A stretch of 25,672 nucleotides of DNA from a virus. The notes beneath the pieces are model-generated. The model did not search any database, had not been told where the DNA came from, and worked only from the letters and a program-made list of their open reading frames with translations. The stretch covers positions 1 to 25,672 of the IMG/VR virus record IMGVR_UViG_3300007734_000514. One strand, written 5' to 3'. Below, one piece after another: positions 7,921 through 15,410 of the stretch. The translations under genes were made by a program, and so were the position numbers. Numbering within the stretch: the first letter of the stretch is position 1; every line of letters begins with the position of its first letter.

Positions 7921-9149
7921 CGGGCAAATCTCCGACGTTCGTCCAAAGTCATTTCTGCCCACACTTCGGGAGCAATGCCCTCTGGCGGTTTGATTGGTGC
8001 GAGCTTGTATTGCGGGCCAGCACTCAACGCTAATCCACGCAATGCGGATTCACGAGCGCGGCGCTTTTGCTCCAATGTCCGTTCATCATCGCCAGTCATT
8101 GGAATGTATGTTTTTGACATTGTTGCAATTTCGGTATCAGGAATGTTTGCACCTGATTCTTTACGCGCAACGGCGGTGATGAAGTTAAGCGCGGCTTGGT
8201 TGAACTGACGATTTTCTGGCGATTGCAGCACATTGCCAACGCCCGGAACTGACCCTTTTGCGGTTGCCGAGATGGTAGGCGGCGGCAAAATGTCCAAAAG
8301 CGGAGCCGCTTCCGACATACGATCAGCAAACAATGCTGATTTTGCTTCCTCGGTTCCCGGCGCTTCAGGTTTTGGTTTTACGTTGGGAATGATGCTAGGT
8401 GCGCCACCCGTTCGGCTTGGCTGGAAATAAACCGGATTGCCTTGCGCGTCTACACCAGCAACCGGAGCGCCATACGACACATCTACATTGGTTTTCGGCG
8501 TGCGGCTCGCAATAAATTCTTTATACCCCGGCGTTGTTTGTGTTAACTCAAACTCTTGAAATGAAGTTGGCGGTTCTGCTTTTGGTTTGGTAACGCCATT
8601 TAAATACCGAATTTGCCCCGCTTTGTTGATAACAAATGCGTTGCCCTGTGCGTCGTATTGTGGCGTTGTGCCGTACTCCGCCTCACTTGGCGCTTTCATC
8701 ATTTCCGCAAGACGCGCCGCCATGATTGGGCGATTTTTCAGCGCAGCCGTGCCAATACTCGTTGATGCCATTGCAGCGGCCTCTGCTGGATCGCGCCGAT
8801 ATTTGGCTTCCAATACGGTCGGCCCTTCTTCGCCAATGGCCTCTATCACCGCAGGACGTCCGCCGCTCATGCGGCCTTCCATGCGCCGTGCGTATTCTTC
8901 CTCTAACTGCCCCGCTTTGGACGCGGCTTCCTCGGCCTGTCGTCCAGCGCGAGCGGTCAGGTAGCCCTGCAACGCCTTAACAAGCGGTGCGGCACGCGGG
9001 ATCGGGGCAGCTGCGCCCTCCATCGGCTGATATTCCTGCTGCGCAAGGGCTTCTGCCAGCGCCTTCTGCCGACGCGCACGCTCTACCTCAAGTTCGTACT
9101 CGGTCGGTGCGCGAAACGTGCTGACGTATCGGGGTCTATTCTGCGCCAT
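7917..9149 (-). CDS. Internal virion / ejection-associated protein (410 aa)
   Basis: A mostly helical, charged protein. The N-terminal third is rich in Glu, Arg and Ala (EYELEVERARRQKALAEALA), suggesting coiled coil. The middle is Pro/Thr/Gly-rich and probably flexible. Near the C-terminus are FITAVARKESGANIPDTEIA and MTGDDERTLEQKRRARESAL, a pattern that recurs in internal proteins of podovirus-like phages. It sits between the Met/Pro-rich small protein and the large ejection protein, with a 14-nt overlap upstream and an ATGA overlap downstream. The frame also permits a TTG start at 9155, but AGAGGAG lies 9 nt before the ATG at 9149 and only 3 nt before the TTG, so 9149 is chosen. The exact function is unknown. 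Confidence 0.72.
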   Translation of the reverse strand: MAQNRPRYVSTFRAPTEYELEVERARRQKALAEALAQQEYQPMEGAAAPIPRAAPLVKALQGYLTARAGRQAEEAASKAGQLEEEYARRMEGRMSGGRPAVIEAIGEEGPTVLEAKYRRDPAEAAAMASTSIGTAALKNRPIMAARLAEMMKAPSEAEYGTTPQYDAQGNAFVINKAGQIRYLNGVTKPKAEPPTSFQEFELTQTTPGYKEFIASRTPKTNVDVSYGAPVAGVDAQGNPVYFQPSRTGGAPSIIPNVKPKPEAPGTEEAKSALFADRMSEAAPLLDILPPPTISATAKGSVPGVGNVLQSPENRQFNQAALNFITAVARKESGANIPDTEIATMSKTYIPMTGDDERTLEQKRRARESALRGLALSAGPQYKLAPIKPPEGIAPEVWAEMTLDERRRFAR

Positions 9150-9537
9150 CGTCAAAATCTCCTCTGTACCGACCGCCCTGCGGGGTCGTCATGCCGGGAG
9201 AAGAAACCCGGGGGCGTACCCCCATGCCGACCTGCGGGGAACGCATCGGCGCGTTACGCGGTGCGCCCATGCCCATCATTCCTGTGCCGCCCATGCTCTG
9301 GCTGTAGCCAAACGGGCGACCGCCCTGCATGGCCTGCGGAGGGCCGTTAAAATTCATGGCCTGCGGCGGCACGCCGGGGGCGACGTTTGGCGTCGGCTGT
9401 GCGTAACCGAGTCCTGCCGTCTGGCGATACGCCATGTCACGCTGGCCCGGGGGTGCGTTCAGCGAGGAATTGCGCTCTTGCATGGCAAGCATACGCGCCA
9501 TCTGCTGCGGCCTACGATCTGGTTGAAAACCGTTCAT
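9136..9537 (-). CDS. Met/Gly/Pro-rich small virion-associated protein (133 aa)
   Basis: A low-complexity protein rich in Met, Gly, Pro, Gln and Arg, for example MGGTGMMGMGAPRNAPMRSP, with no hydrophobic core, signal peptide or membrane segment. The N-terminus (MNGFQPDRRPQQMARMLAMQ) could form a short helix; the rest looks disordered. Its ATG directly abuts the TAA of the 807-residue ejection protein, and its end overlaps the next gene by 14 nt, so it is locked into the ejection-protein cluster. I do not recognise a family. A disordered partner or packing protein of the ejection complex is a guess from position. Confidence 0.65.
   Translation of the reverse strand: MNGFQPDRRPQQMARMLAMQERNSSLNAPPGQRDMAYRQTAGLGYAQPTPNVAPGVPPQAMNFNGPPQAMQGGRPFGYSQSMGGTGMMGMGAPRNAPMRSPQVGMGVRPRVSSPGMTTPQGGRYRGDFDDGAE
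9150..9165 (-). promoter_or_regulatory. Ribosome-binding site deciding the 9149 start
   Basis: AGAGGAG (minus strand, 9165-9159) has 9-nt spacing to ATG 9149. The upstream in-frame TTG at 9155 lies too close to it to be used. The site sits just inside the C-terminal coding end of the previous gene. Confidence 0.75.
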
Positions 9538-11961
9538 TTATGGGCCTCCAAATAAGCCTTTGCCGATAGCGCCGCCGAGCGGGCCGCCGAGTGCCGTACC
9601 TGCTGCGCCAGCAAGGCTACCAAGTAACCCCATGCCCGCGTTATAAGAGCCTACTTGGTTCTGGTAATTGCGCTGTGCAAAGTCGCCTGCCGCCTGACCC
9701 GCTTGGAATATCGGCGCGGGGGCGACGCTGACGCCTTGGTAGCCTTGGAATTGCGGTACAGCCACCTGACCGCCAGAAAGCAACGCGCTGATCTCGTTGA
9801 CCGGCAGCGAGCGGATCGCGGCTTGTTGAGCAAGTGCCTGCTGCACAGCCGTGTTGTAAAACTGCTGCTGCGCAAGGTTTTGCTGGAACTGTTGCTGCGT
9901 GGCTTGGTTGTTCGCAGCAATACGCGCCTGCTGCTCTGCAAACCGTTGCGCAATAGCGGCGTTTCTTGCCTCTTGCTGCTGCACAATCTGCTGGAACATT
10001 TGGCCTTGTGTGGCGTTCTGCGCCTGCTGACGCGCCAACTCCTGCTGCATGGCCTGCGCCTGCGCTTGGTTGTAAAACTGCGCCTGTTCGCGGGACTGAC
10101 CGGCCTGCTGGGCCTGTCGGGCAAGGTTAAGTTCTTGAGCAGCCTGCTGTTGCGCAAAGTTCTGCGCAATGGCTTGGTTATACATCTGCTGCTGCTGCGC
10201 GCCTTGACCAAAAATCTGCTGTAACGCAGCGTTTTGGGCTTCGGTGGCAGACAACCCTTGCTGGAAGTTTTGTGCAACGGCTCGGTTGTACGCTTCGTTC
10301 GCTTGTTGGCCCATGCCAAACTGCGCAAGAAGCCCGGCGCGGTTAAATTCCTGTGCGCCCAAAGCCTGACCAAAACCCTGACCCAATGCGGCGTTTTGCG
10401 CCTGTTGCGCGGCTAACGCCTGCTGGAAGTTTTGGCCAACGGCTTGGTTTTGCGCTTCCTGCGCGGCCTGTGCCTGTGCAAAGTTTTGTGCGATAGCGCG
10501 GTTTTGCGCCTCTTGCGCCTGTTGACCCGTCTGGAACGAGGCCAACTGCGCCTCACGGCCAAACTCACCGGCCTGCAGCCGCTGCTGGAACGCCTGCTGC
10601 TGCGCCTGATTCTGCGCGGCCTGCGTGGCGAGGGCTTGCTGCACGTTCTGGCCGAGGCCGACGTTGTACAGCCCCGCCTGTTCCATGCCCGCCCCAAAAC
10701 CCTGCAACTGCGCCTGATTGGCAAACATGGCGCGGGCCTGCTGTTCAGCAAACCCCTGCTGGCGAGCGGCTTGGTCAAGGCTGATGCCCTGCGCGGCGGC
10801 TTGCAGTAGCAGATCGTTTTCTTTCTGCATCTGCGCCGACATCGCGGCGTTAAAGGCTTCACCGCCCGGGCGTAAGCCTTGGTTAATGAGCTGCGTGTAA
10901 AGCGCCTGACGTTCGCCCTGCAACTGCGGGGTAAGGCGCGACATGATGGCCTGCTGCGCCGTTGTGCCTGCCTGCACGGGGGCAGCCGCAAGCTGCGATA
11001 CGTCTATCTGCCCCTGAAGCTGCGGCCCGCCTACAAACTGTTGGGCGTAGCCAAACTGCCCTTGTGCGGGCGCTGCTTGCGGGCCGCCAAGGCCCGTAAC
11101 GTCAAGTCCCTGCAAGTTAATGCCCTGCGGGCCACCGCCTGCAAGGCCAAACATTCCATAGCTCGGGCCGCCGCCTGCCATGCCGAACGCTTGCCCCGAC
11201 GGAGCAGCCTGCGGCGCAAACGGGCCAGCATCTGCACGACCTAAATCGGTTGGTGCAGCAGGGCCAGCGACAGCGCGTTCTATGCCCGTTGTGTATGGCA
11301 GGATCGCGCCTTGCACGGGCAAATTAACGGACGCCTGCTGGCCTGCCCCCATTTGTCCCGGCAAACCTTCGGTGTAATACGACCCAGCGGGCGTGTAAGC
11401 CGCCGTAGGCGCGTTCATTAACCCCTGATTGGCATACCCAATGTCGGTGTAGCCCGGGGTTTCCTGCAACATTGTGTAGCGTTCAATGCCGCCCGCGTAG
11501 GGCAGGTCGTACCGCAACCCGGGCAAACTGCGTGCATCAAACGCCGATGCAATCCCAAGGTTTTGCAACCCGCCTGCGGCACCGGCGGCAGCCTGCGACA
11601 TTCGCAGCTGCGCAAGTTCCTGCTGACGCAACGCCTGTTCGGCTTCCGCGCTAACCGTTTGCCGTACTGTCGGCTGCTCAATGTAGCTGGTAAATTGCTC
11701 TTGAGTCGGTTCTGGGCCGCCGTAATCAGGCCCATACTGTGCTTGTCGGTCGTAGTACGCCTGCAACGCTTTCTGGTATGCGTCGGTATCTACCTGCGGG
11801 GTCTTTGTCCAAGTGACCGTCTGGCTGCCTTGTGGGGTGTATATGTTCGGATTGGACATATACGCCGACTGCTTGGCAGCGGCCAAATTGGCTTCACCCT
11901 GCTTAATCGCAAGGGTTGCGTAATCAGGTGCCGGTGGCGGTGCCGGTGATTTTTTGCCCAT
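9538..11961 (-). CDS. Large Gln/Ala-repeat ejection (internal virion) protein
   Basis: An 807-residue protein. Residues 1-60 (MGKKSPAPPPAPDYATLAI onward, then NPNIYTPQGSQTVTW) resemble the N-terminus of a family found in many podovirus-like phages after the tail nozzle. Residues 150-330 are Gly/Pro/Gln-rich. Residues 340-394 include TQLINQGLRPGGEAFNAAMS, another landmark of that family. Residues 395-718 are 18 gap-free 18-residue repeats rich in Gln, Ala and Asn, predicted to be one long helix. The C-terminus (775-807) is a Gly-zipper-like hydrophobic segment (GLLGSLAGAAGTALGGPLGG) that could enter a membrane. Head-ejected proteins with helical bodies and membrane-active ends are known from P22 and T7; assignment here is by context. 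A GGAG site precedes the ATG, and the gene overlaps the GNAT gene by 38 nt. Confidence 0.78.
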   Translation of the reverse strand: MGKKSPAPPPAPDYATLAIKQGEANLAAAKQSAYMSNPNIYTPQGSQTVTWTKTPQVDTDAYQKALQAYYDRQAQYGPDYGGPEPTQEQFTSYIEQPTVRQTVSAEAEQALRQQELAQLRMSQAAAGAAGGLQNLGIASAFDARSLPGLRYDLPYAGGIERYTMLQETPGYTDIGYANQGLMNAPTAAYTPAGSYYTEGLPGQMGAGQQASVNLPVQGAILPYTTGIERAVAGPAAPTDLGRADAGPFAPQAAPSGQAFGMAGGGPSYGMFGLAGGGPQGINLQGLDVTGLGGPQAAPAQGQFGYAQQFVGGPQLQGQIDVSQLAAAPVQAGTTAQQAIMSRLTPQLQGERQALYTQLINQGLRPGGEAFNAAMSAQMQKENDLLLQAAAQGISLDQAARQQGFAEQQARAMFANQAQLQGFGAGMEQAGLYNVGLGQNVQQALATQAAQNQAQQQAFQQRLQAGEFGREAQLASFQTGQQAQEAQNRAIAQNFAQAQAAQEAQNQAVGQNFQQALAAQQAQNAALGQGFGQALGAQEFNRAGLLAQFGMGQQANEAYNRAVAQNFQQGLSATEAQNAALQQIFGQGAQQQQMYNQAIAQNFAQQQAAQELNLARQAQQAGQSREQAQFYNQAQAQAMQQELARQQAQNATQGQMFQQIVQQQEARNAAIAQRFAEQQARIAANNQATQQQFQQNLAQQQFYNTAVQQALAQQAAIRSLPVNEISALLSGGQVAVPQFQGYQGVSVAPAPIFQAGQAAGDFAQRNYQNQVGSYNAGMGLLGSLAGAAGTALGGPLGGAIGKGLFGGP
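9808..10779 (-). repeat. 54-bp (18-residue) in-frame repeat array, 18 copies
   Basis: Residues 395-718 of the ejection protein divide into 18 consecutive 18-residue units without a gap, such as AQNRAIAQNFAQAQAAQE and AQNQAVGQNFQQALAAQQ. Position 3 is Asn in 14 of 18 units and position 10 is Phe in 14 of 18, with Val, Ala, Met or Leu in the others. The DNA copies are diverged. The array creates several long antisense ORFs that are artefacts. Confidence 0.9.
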
Positions 11962-12367
11962 ACCGAGGCTCCAAGAAACGACACTTGTCGGGTGTCTGCG
12001 TCATCAAAACAATATCTCCAGAGTCATGCGCGGCGTCCTTTATCCGCGCTTCTTCCGAAAATCCCATCTTGCTGACCAATGCGAGCGCCCGGGTATGGTT
12101 GCTGCTTATTGGCCCTATGATCTTATCAACATTTGCGACGTTGTACGCATAGTCATACACCGCCGCCATATACGCTGGGGTCACCCGCTGCCACGCAATG
12201 TGGCAAACCACGGATTTCCCGTTCCAGTTTTCGTATACCGTCCCGGCGACCAACGCGCCGTCACGCTCCAATCCGATAGCGACCGACCGCTCAGGGTCAA
12301 ACGCCCCTTCGGTCTGCGCCGTAACCCATGCCCCCACTTGAGGGCCGCTGACTATATTCCAGCCCAT
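11924..12367 (-). CDS. GNAT-type acetyltransferase fold protein (147 aa)
   Basis: The protein has the shape of a GNAT domain: a beta strand pair around SVAIGLERDGALVAGTVYEN, a helix VTPAYMAAVYDYAY, and the C-terminal half SSNHTRALALVSKMGFSEEA (residues 88-107), where Asn then Ala-x-x-x-x-Lys-x-Gly-Phe is the usual end of the acetyl-CoA fold. The glycine-rich CoA-pyrophosphate loop (Q/RxxGxG/A) is not obvious, so it may be structural and not catalytic. It ends in CRFLEPRYGQKI. GNAT-like proteins at this place, between nozzle and ejection genes, are common in podovirus-like phages. I chose MGWNIVSG at 12367, which overlaps the nozzle gene by 16 nt; a longer frame to 12400 overlaps it further. 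Function unknown. Confidence 0.72.
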   Translation of the reverse strand: MGWNIVSGPQVGAWVTAQTEGAFDPERSVAIGLERDGALVAGTVYENWNGKSVVCHIAWQRVTPAYMAAVYDYAYNVANVDKIIGPISSNHTRALALVSKMGFSEEARIKDAAHDSGDIVLMTQTPDKCRFLEPRYGQKITGTATGT

Positions 12368-13929
12368 CCGAGTTGATACACCACATCCGTTGAGGCCCAC
12401 TCCAACGACACGTTTTTACTGCTGCTGTTGAAGATGATGCCGCCGCAATATCCGACGCCGCTCAACCCGACGACCGTGTTATTGGCAATCGTGTTGCTGC
12501 CCCAAATGGCCTGATCCCAAAGTCCCACATCCCATAGGCCGTAGTTGGTCGCCACAAACGAGAGCGCACCGAGGAAGTCATCGGTTTGGAAATCCACGGC
12601 GATGCCGACGCCAATGGTCGGCTGGCCGTTGCTATATGTCGTGGTGCGCCCACGGGTGAAGTATTTGATGACGCCACGGGTGTCAAAGTAGTTAAAAGCC
12701 TGCAATGCCTTGGTGTTGATCGCTTGGTTGTTGTCGTTGTACCCGGCTGACCCCGTTCCCGTTGTCCATGCCTTTGCAACGTAACCGTCGCTGCCGAAAT
12801 AAAGTTCGTTGTTGAGCAACGACCAACAGTTCGCATACCAGCCGGTAAACCGACACCACGCCTTAGTGATGTTGTTCATCACAAACTGCTGTTGCGAGCC
12901 GCTGCCCGTCGGAATGTTGACAATTAGGGCATTGTTGAGCGGGTAATACTGCAACGCCCAACCGTGATTGTCTTTGTAAGTGCGTGCGGCAATCGCAAAC
13001 GCGCCTTGAATCTTGTCCGACAGCGCCACGTTGGGATCAAGCCGTGACGATTGCAACGCCGAGGCAAGCGGCACAAGGCCATCCAGCGTCAGCACAAGCA
13101 AGTCGCCGCCGTACTTCATCAGGCAACGCCGTGAGATCGGCGCACCGACGATCCACACGCCGATCAGCGCCCATGTGGAGGCGCTAGAGGGATCGGTGCC
13201 GCGATAAACGATGACTTCGCCCTTGTCGGTGACAAACACAAGGTTGTCGTCAACGCCGTAGCCTGCGTCAATCGTCCACGTTGCCATTGCAACAAGTTTG
13301 CCGCCCAACTTGGCAACCGAGGACAAATCAAGTGATTGTGCCGCACCGCCCACCGATGCCGTCGGTAGATACCACGCTTTCAACGTGTCCACTTGAATAA
13401 ACCACATCCTGTTCTTGAACAGGGTGGGTTGCATCAGCGAGGTGGTTGTGACCCCTGTGATAGCGGGTGTGGATACGCCGTCAATCGCCGTCCAGTTTGT
13501 GCCGTCATACAGCAGCGGCTTGTTGACGCCATTAGCTGCGTACAAATACCCGCCTGCCGAGGTCGTGATATTGGCGGCTTCCCAGCGGCTATTAGATAAC
13601 CCGCTGACCTTGGCCGCGCCAACTGCCCCTGCCGACGTAACGTCGTAAATATTGCCGCCGACGATGGCAAAAAGCTTATCCGTTGACCCGGCGCTGTACT
13701 CCATCAGGGTTTCTATTTGCCCTGTCATGCCGGTGGCGTGTTTGTCGTAGCCACCGCGCAACGTCACGCTGGAAACGCCGGGGAACAAGTTGTCTAGCGT
13801 TACCGCGTCCGTCGGGGCCATGTTGGCGAGCGCATCGCGGGCGTTCCAGCCGCCCACGGGGGCGGGGAGCGAGGCCACATTGGCCTGCGTGCGCTGAATC
13901 AACCGACTGCGACGAACGGGCGAGGCCAT
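12352..13929 (-). CDS. Tail nozzle / packaged-DNA stabilisation protein (P22 gp10-like)
   Basis: A 525-residue beta-rich protein. The N-terminus (LPAPVGGWNARDALANMAPT, about residues 21-40) followed by DAVTLDNLFPGVSSVTLRGG is the recognisable opening of podovirus tail-nozzle proteins. After it come beta-propeller-like segments with repeated aromatic-Gly patterns (LFAIVGGNIYDVT, GGYLYAANGVNKPLLYDGTN, DNLVFVTDKGEVIVYRGTD). P22 gp10, the equivalent, is 472 residues. Such proteins form a hexameric nozzle under the adaptor and hold DNA in the filled head. The start shares a TAATG overlap with the adaptor gene, and the order adaptor-nozzle fits the assembly order. The family assignment rests on pattern recognition, not on an alignment. 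Confidence 0.78.
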   Translation of the reverse strand: MASPVRRSRLIQRTQANVASLPAPVGGWNARDALANMAPTDAVTLDNLFPGVSSVTLRGGYDKHATGMTGQIETLMEYSAGSTDKLFAIVGGNIYDVTSAGAVGAAKVSGLSNSRWEAANITTSAGGYLYAANGVNKPLLYDGTNWTAIDGVSTPAITGVTTTSLMQPTLFKNRMWFIQVDTLKAWYLPTASVGGAAQSLDLSSVAKLGGKLVAMATWTIDAGYGVDDNLVFVTDKGEVIVYRGTDPSSASTWALIGVWIVGAPISRRCLMKYGGDLLVLTLDGLVPLASALQSSRLDPNVALSDKIQGAFAIAARTYKDNHGWALQYYPLNNALIVNIPTGSGSQQQFVMNNITKAWCRFTGWYANCWSLLNNELYFGSDGYVAKAWTTGTGSAGYNDNNQAINTKALQAFNYFDTRGVIKYFTRGRTTTYSNGQPTIGVGIAVDFQTDDFLGALSFVATNYGLWDVGLWDQAIWGSNTIANNTVVGLSGVGYCGGIIFNSSSKNVSLEWASTDVVYQLGWAGI

Positions 13930-14843
13930 TACTGGCTATCCGTACCGTAACCGCTGTCGGGGATGTTGTCGTAGCCGATCAACACCGTACCCGGGCGCGG
14001 CGCAAAGGACAGGTTTGCAGCGGCCACATCCTGCGCAATGGCCGTTTCCAATTCCATCAGGTAATCGCGGTAGAGCGCGGTCGTGTCAAAGCCCTTGGCC
14101 TCAAAATACTTGAGCTTGGTGCCGAGTACGATGACGCGATCTGGATAGATGCAGCGGTCATCATCAGCGGTAAAGCTGGTTTTGGCGAGGCCGGTGGCGC
14201 TTTCTACCCATGCGTTGCTGCGGTACTCAAAACCCAGCAACTCGCCTGCGTTCATTCCCGGCCAAATCTGGAAATATTTGCCGTATAAGCGCCAACGCAC
14301 ACGCGGGCCGGTGCTGATGTAGCCCGAGAGCAGCCATTCCCATTGCTGCGCTGACTCGGGGCCGAGCATTTCCCACCGCTTGCTCTTGTCCCAATGCGTG
14401 CGGTTGACCGTACTGTTGTAGTCCGACGGCAGATCGTATTTGATCTTCTGGAAAACCAGATTGCCGCCTACCTGCGCTTCGGTTGGTGCGTAGTTAATCG
14501 TCACCGAGTTGGCGCTGGTGACCGCCGTGATGTAAGTCGCGTTCGGAATGCCAACGCCCTGCACCTGATACGACGCCGACAGCCCCGCCGTAGAGGGGAT
14601 GCCGGTGATCGTGTAGCTGCTTGTCGTCCACGTTCCCGTGGTAGACGTTGCTTCGGTGTAAAAAGTGTGGGGCTTGGTCAGTTCTCGCCAATCAGCACGA
14701 CGCAGCATTTCGTACCCGACGGCGTTCATCAACGCCAACAACTGCACGGTTTCCTGACTGGTGTTACCCGCGACCGTGCTGGGGGTCGGTATGCCTAGCT
14801 CATTCGTACATTGCTGAATGAGCTGAATCATCGTGCTGCCCAT
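13929..14843 (-). CDS. Head-to-tail adaptor (P22 gp4 / tail tubular A-like)
   Basis: A 304-residue protein starting with a helical domain (IQLIQQCTNELGIPTP, then ETVQLLALMNAVGYEMLRRA, residues 6-50), the characteristic opening of podovirus adaptors that bind beneath the portal. Residues 136-260 carry YDLPSDYNSTVNRTHWDKSK and LLGFEYRSNAW, then DDDRCIYPDRVIVLGTKLKY, all family landmarks. Between the two halves, at about 66-130, is an extra beta-rich segment (YQVQGVGIPNATYITAVTSA) that looks like an inserted Ig-like domain. P22 gp4 is only 166 residues, so this form is enlarged. The start ATG has a GGAG site 7 nt upstream, 1 bp after the previous stop; it overlaps the nozzle gene by TAATG. Confidence 0.8.
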   Translation of the reverse strand: MGSTMIQLIQQCTNELGIPTPSTVAGNTSQETVQLLALMNAVGYEMLRRADWRELTKPHTFYTEATSTTGTWTTSSYTITGIPSTAGLSASYQVQGVGIPNATYITAVTSANSVTINYAPTEAQVGGNLVFQKIKYDLPSDYNSTVNRTHWDKSKRWEMLGPESAQQWEWLLSGYISTGPRVRWRLYGKYFQIWPGMNAGELLGFEYRSNAWVESATGLAKTSFTADDDRCIYPDRVIVLGTKLKYFEAKGFDTTALYRDYLMELETAIAQDVAAANLSFAPRPGTVLIGYDNIPDSGYGTDSQ

Positions 14844-14844
14844 A

Positions 14845-15387
14845 CTACAACTCCGCTAATTTAGGCGGTCTGCCCCGCCGCTTGGGAGCGTCAGCGGTCA
14901 GTTCCGCAAGCTGCGCCTGCAATTCTGCCAACTGCCGCTTGGTATCGGCCAATTCCGCGTTAGATTCGGTGCGGTTCTTGCGGTTGAGGTACTGGCGGGC
15001 CTTTTCACGCAGGCCCACCGCGCCCATGCCGACGCGCTGCAACTGCCCGTCAGAGGCCAGCGCCAACTGCTCCACCGTCACAAATTTAAGGATATTCAGT
15101 TCAGCGATCTGATCCTTGTTAACTTCCTCGGGATAATCACGGTGCCATTGCGACAGCGGGGTGCCGATCTGCTGCGCGGCGTCCTCGTTCTGCTGCATTT
15201 GGAAATACAGCCATTGCCGGGGGAACCGCTGCTTATGATCGTCCCGCGCCGGTTGCTCAATGATGTTGGTTTTGTCACCCGGGGCCATGATGCGCACATA
15301 GGTTTTGCCTTTTCGTGGGCCATCTTCCTTGGTGTAAAACTCAACATGAAGTTGGGCATCGGCGTTGTTTACATCGCTGTCTAACAT
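14845..15387 (-). CDS. Conserved phage structural protein with AT-hook-like tail (180 aa)
   Basis: I recognise this as a conserved protein encoded near the adaptor in many podovirus-like phages, without a firm function. Residues 13-60 form a beta-rich start ending in RFPRQW (54-59). GTPLSQW (75-81) and the helical segment LNILKFVTVEQLALASDGQL, then GMGAVGLREKARQYL (120-134), are its most conserved-looking parts; the latter resembles a helix-hairpin-helix. Residues 141-163 are a short coiled coil. The C-terminus is RRGRPPK (170-176), the core of an AT-hook DNA-binding motif. An AGGAG site lies 9 nt before the ATG. DNA contact at the portal or head is possible but unproven. Confidence 0.72.
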   Translation of the reverse strand: MLDSDVNNADAQLHVEFYTKEDGPRKGKTYVRIMAPGDKTNIIEQPARDDHKQRFPRQWLYFQMQQNEDAAQQIGTPLSQWHRDYPEEVNKDQIAELNILKFVTVEQLALASDGQLQRVGMGAVGLREKARQYLNRKNRTESNAELADTKRQLAELQAQLAELTADAPKRRGRPPKLAEL

Positions 15388-15410
15388 TGTCCGTTTCTCC
15401 TGTGGGGATT
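15388..15410 (-). promoter_or_regulatory. Ribosome-binding leader, copy 1 of a shared 15-mer
   Basis: The 15 bases at 15396-15410 (plus strand tctcctgtggggatt) contain AGGAG on the minus strand, 9 nt before the ATG at 15387. The same 15 bases occur at 19561-19575 with identical 9-nt spacing before another start. Confidence 0.7.

Noticed and set aside
4238-10779. CRISPR array, considered because of 54- and 60-bp periodic DNA
   Set aside because: The repeats are contiguous, in frame, diverged at third positions and lack unique spacers between constant repeats. They are protein repeats.
9655-10809. Leu/Arg-rich plus-strand frames across the ejection-protein repeats
   Set aside because: They mirror the Gln/Ala codons of the 54-bp repeat; no ribosome site or recognisable protein pattern.
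13683-14288. A 201-residue plus-strand frame across the adaptor/nozzle junction
   Set aside because: It is antisense to two recognised genes that share a TAATG overlap, and its composition is Arg/Cys/Ser-rich like a shadow.
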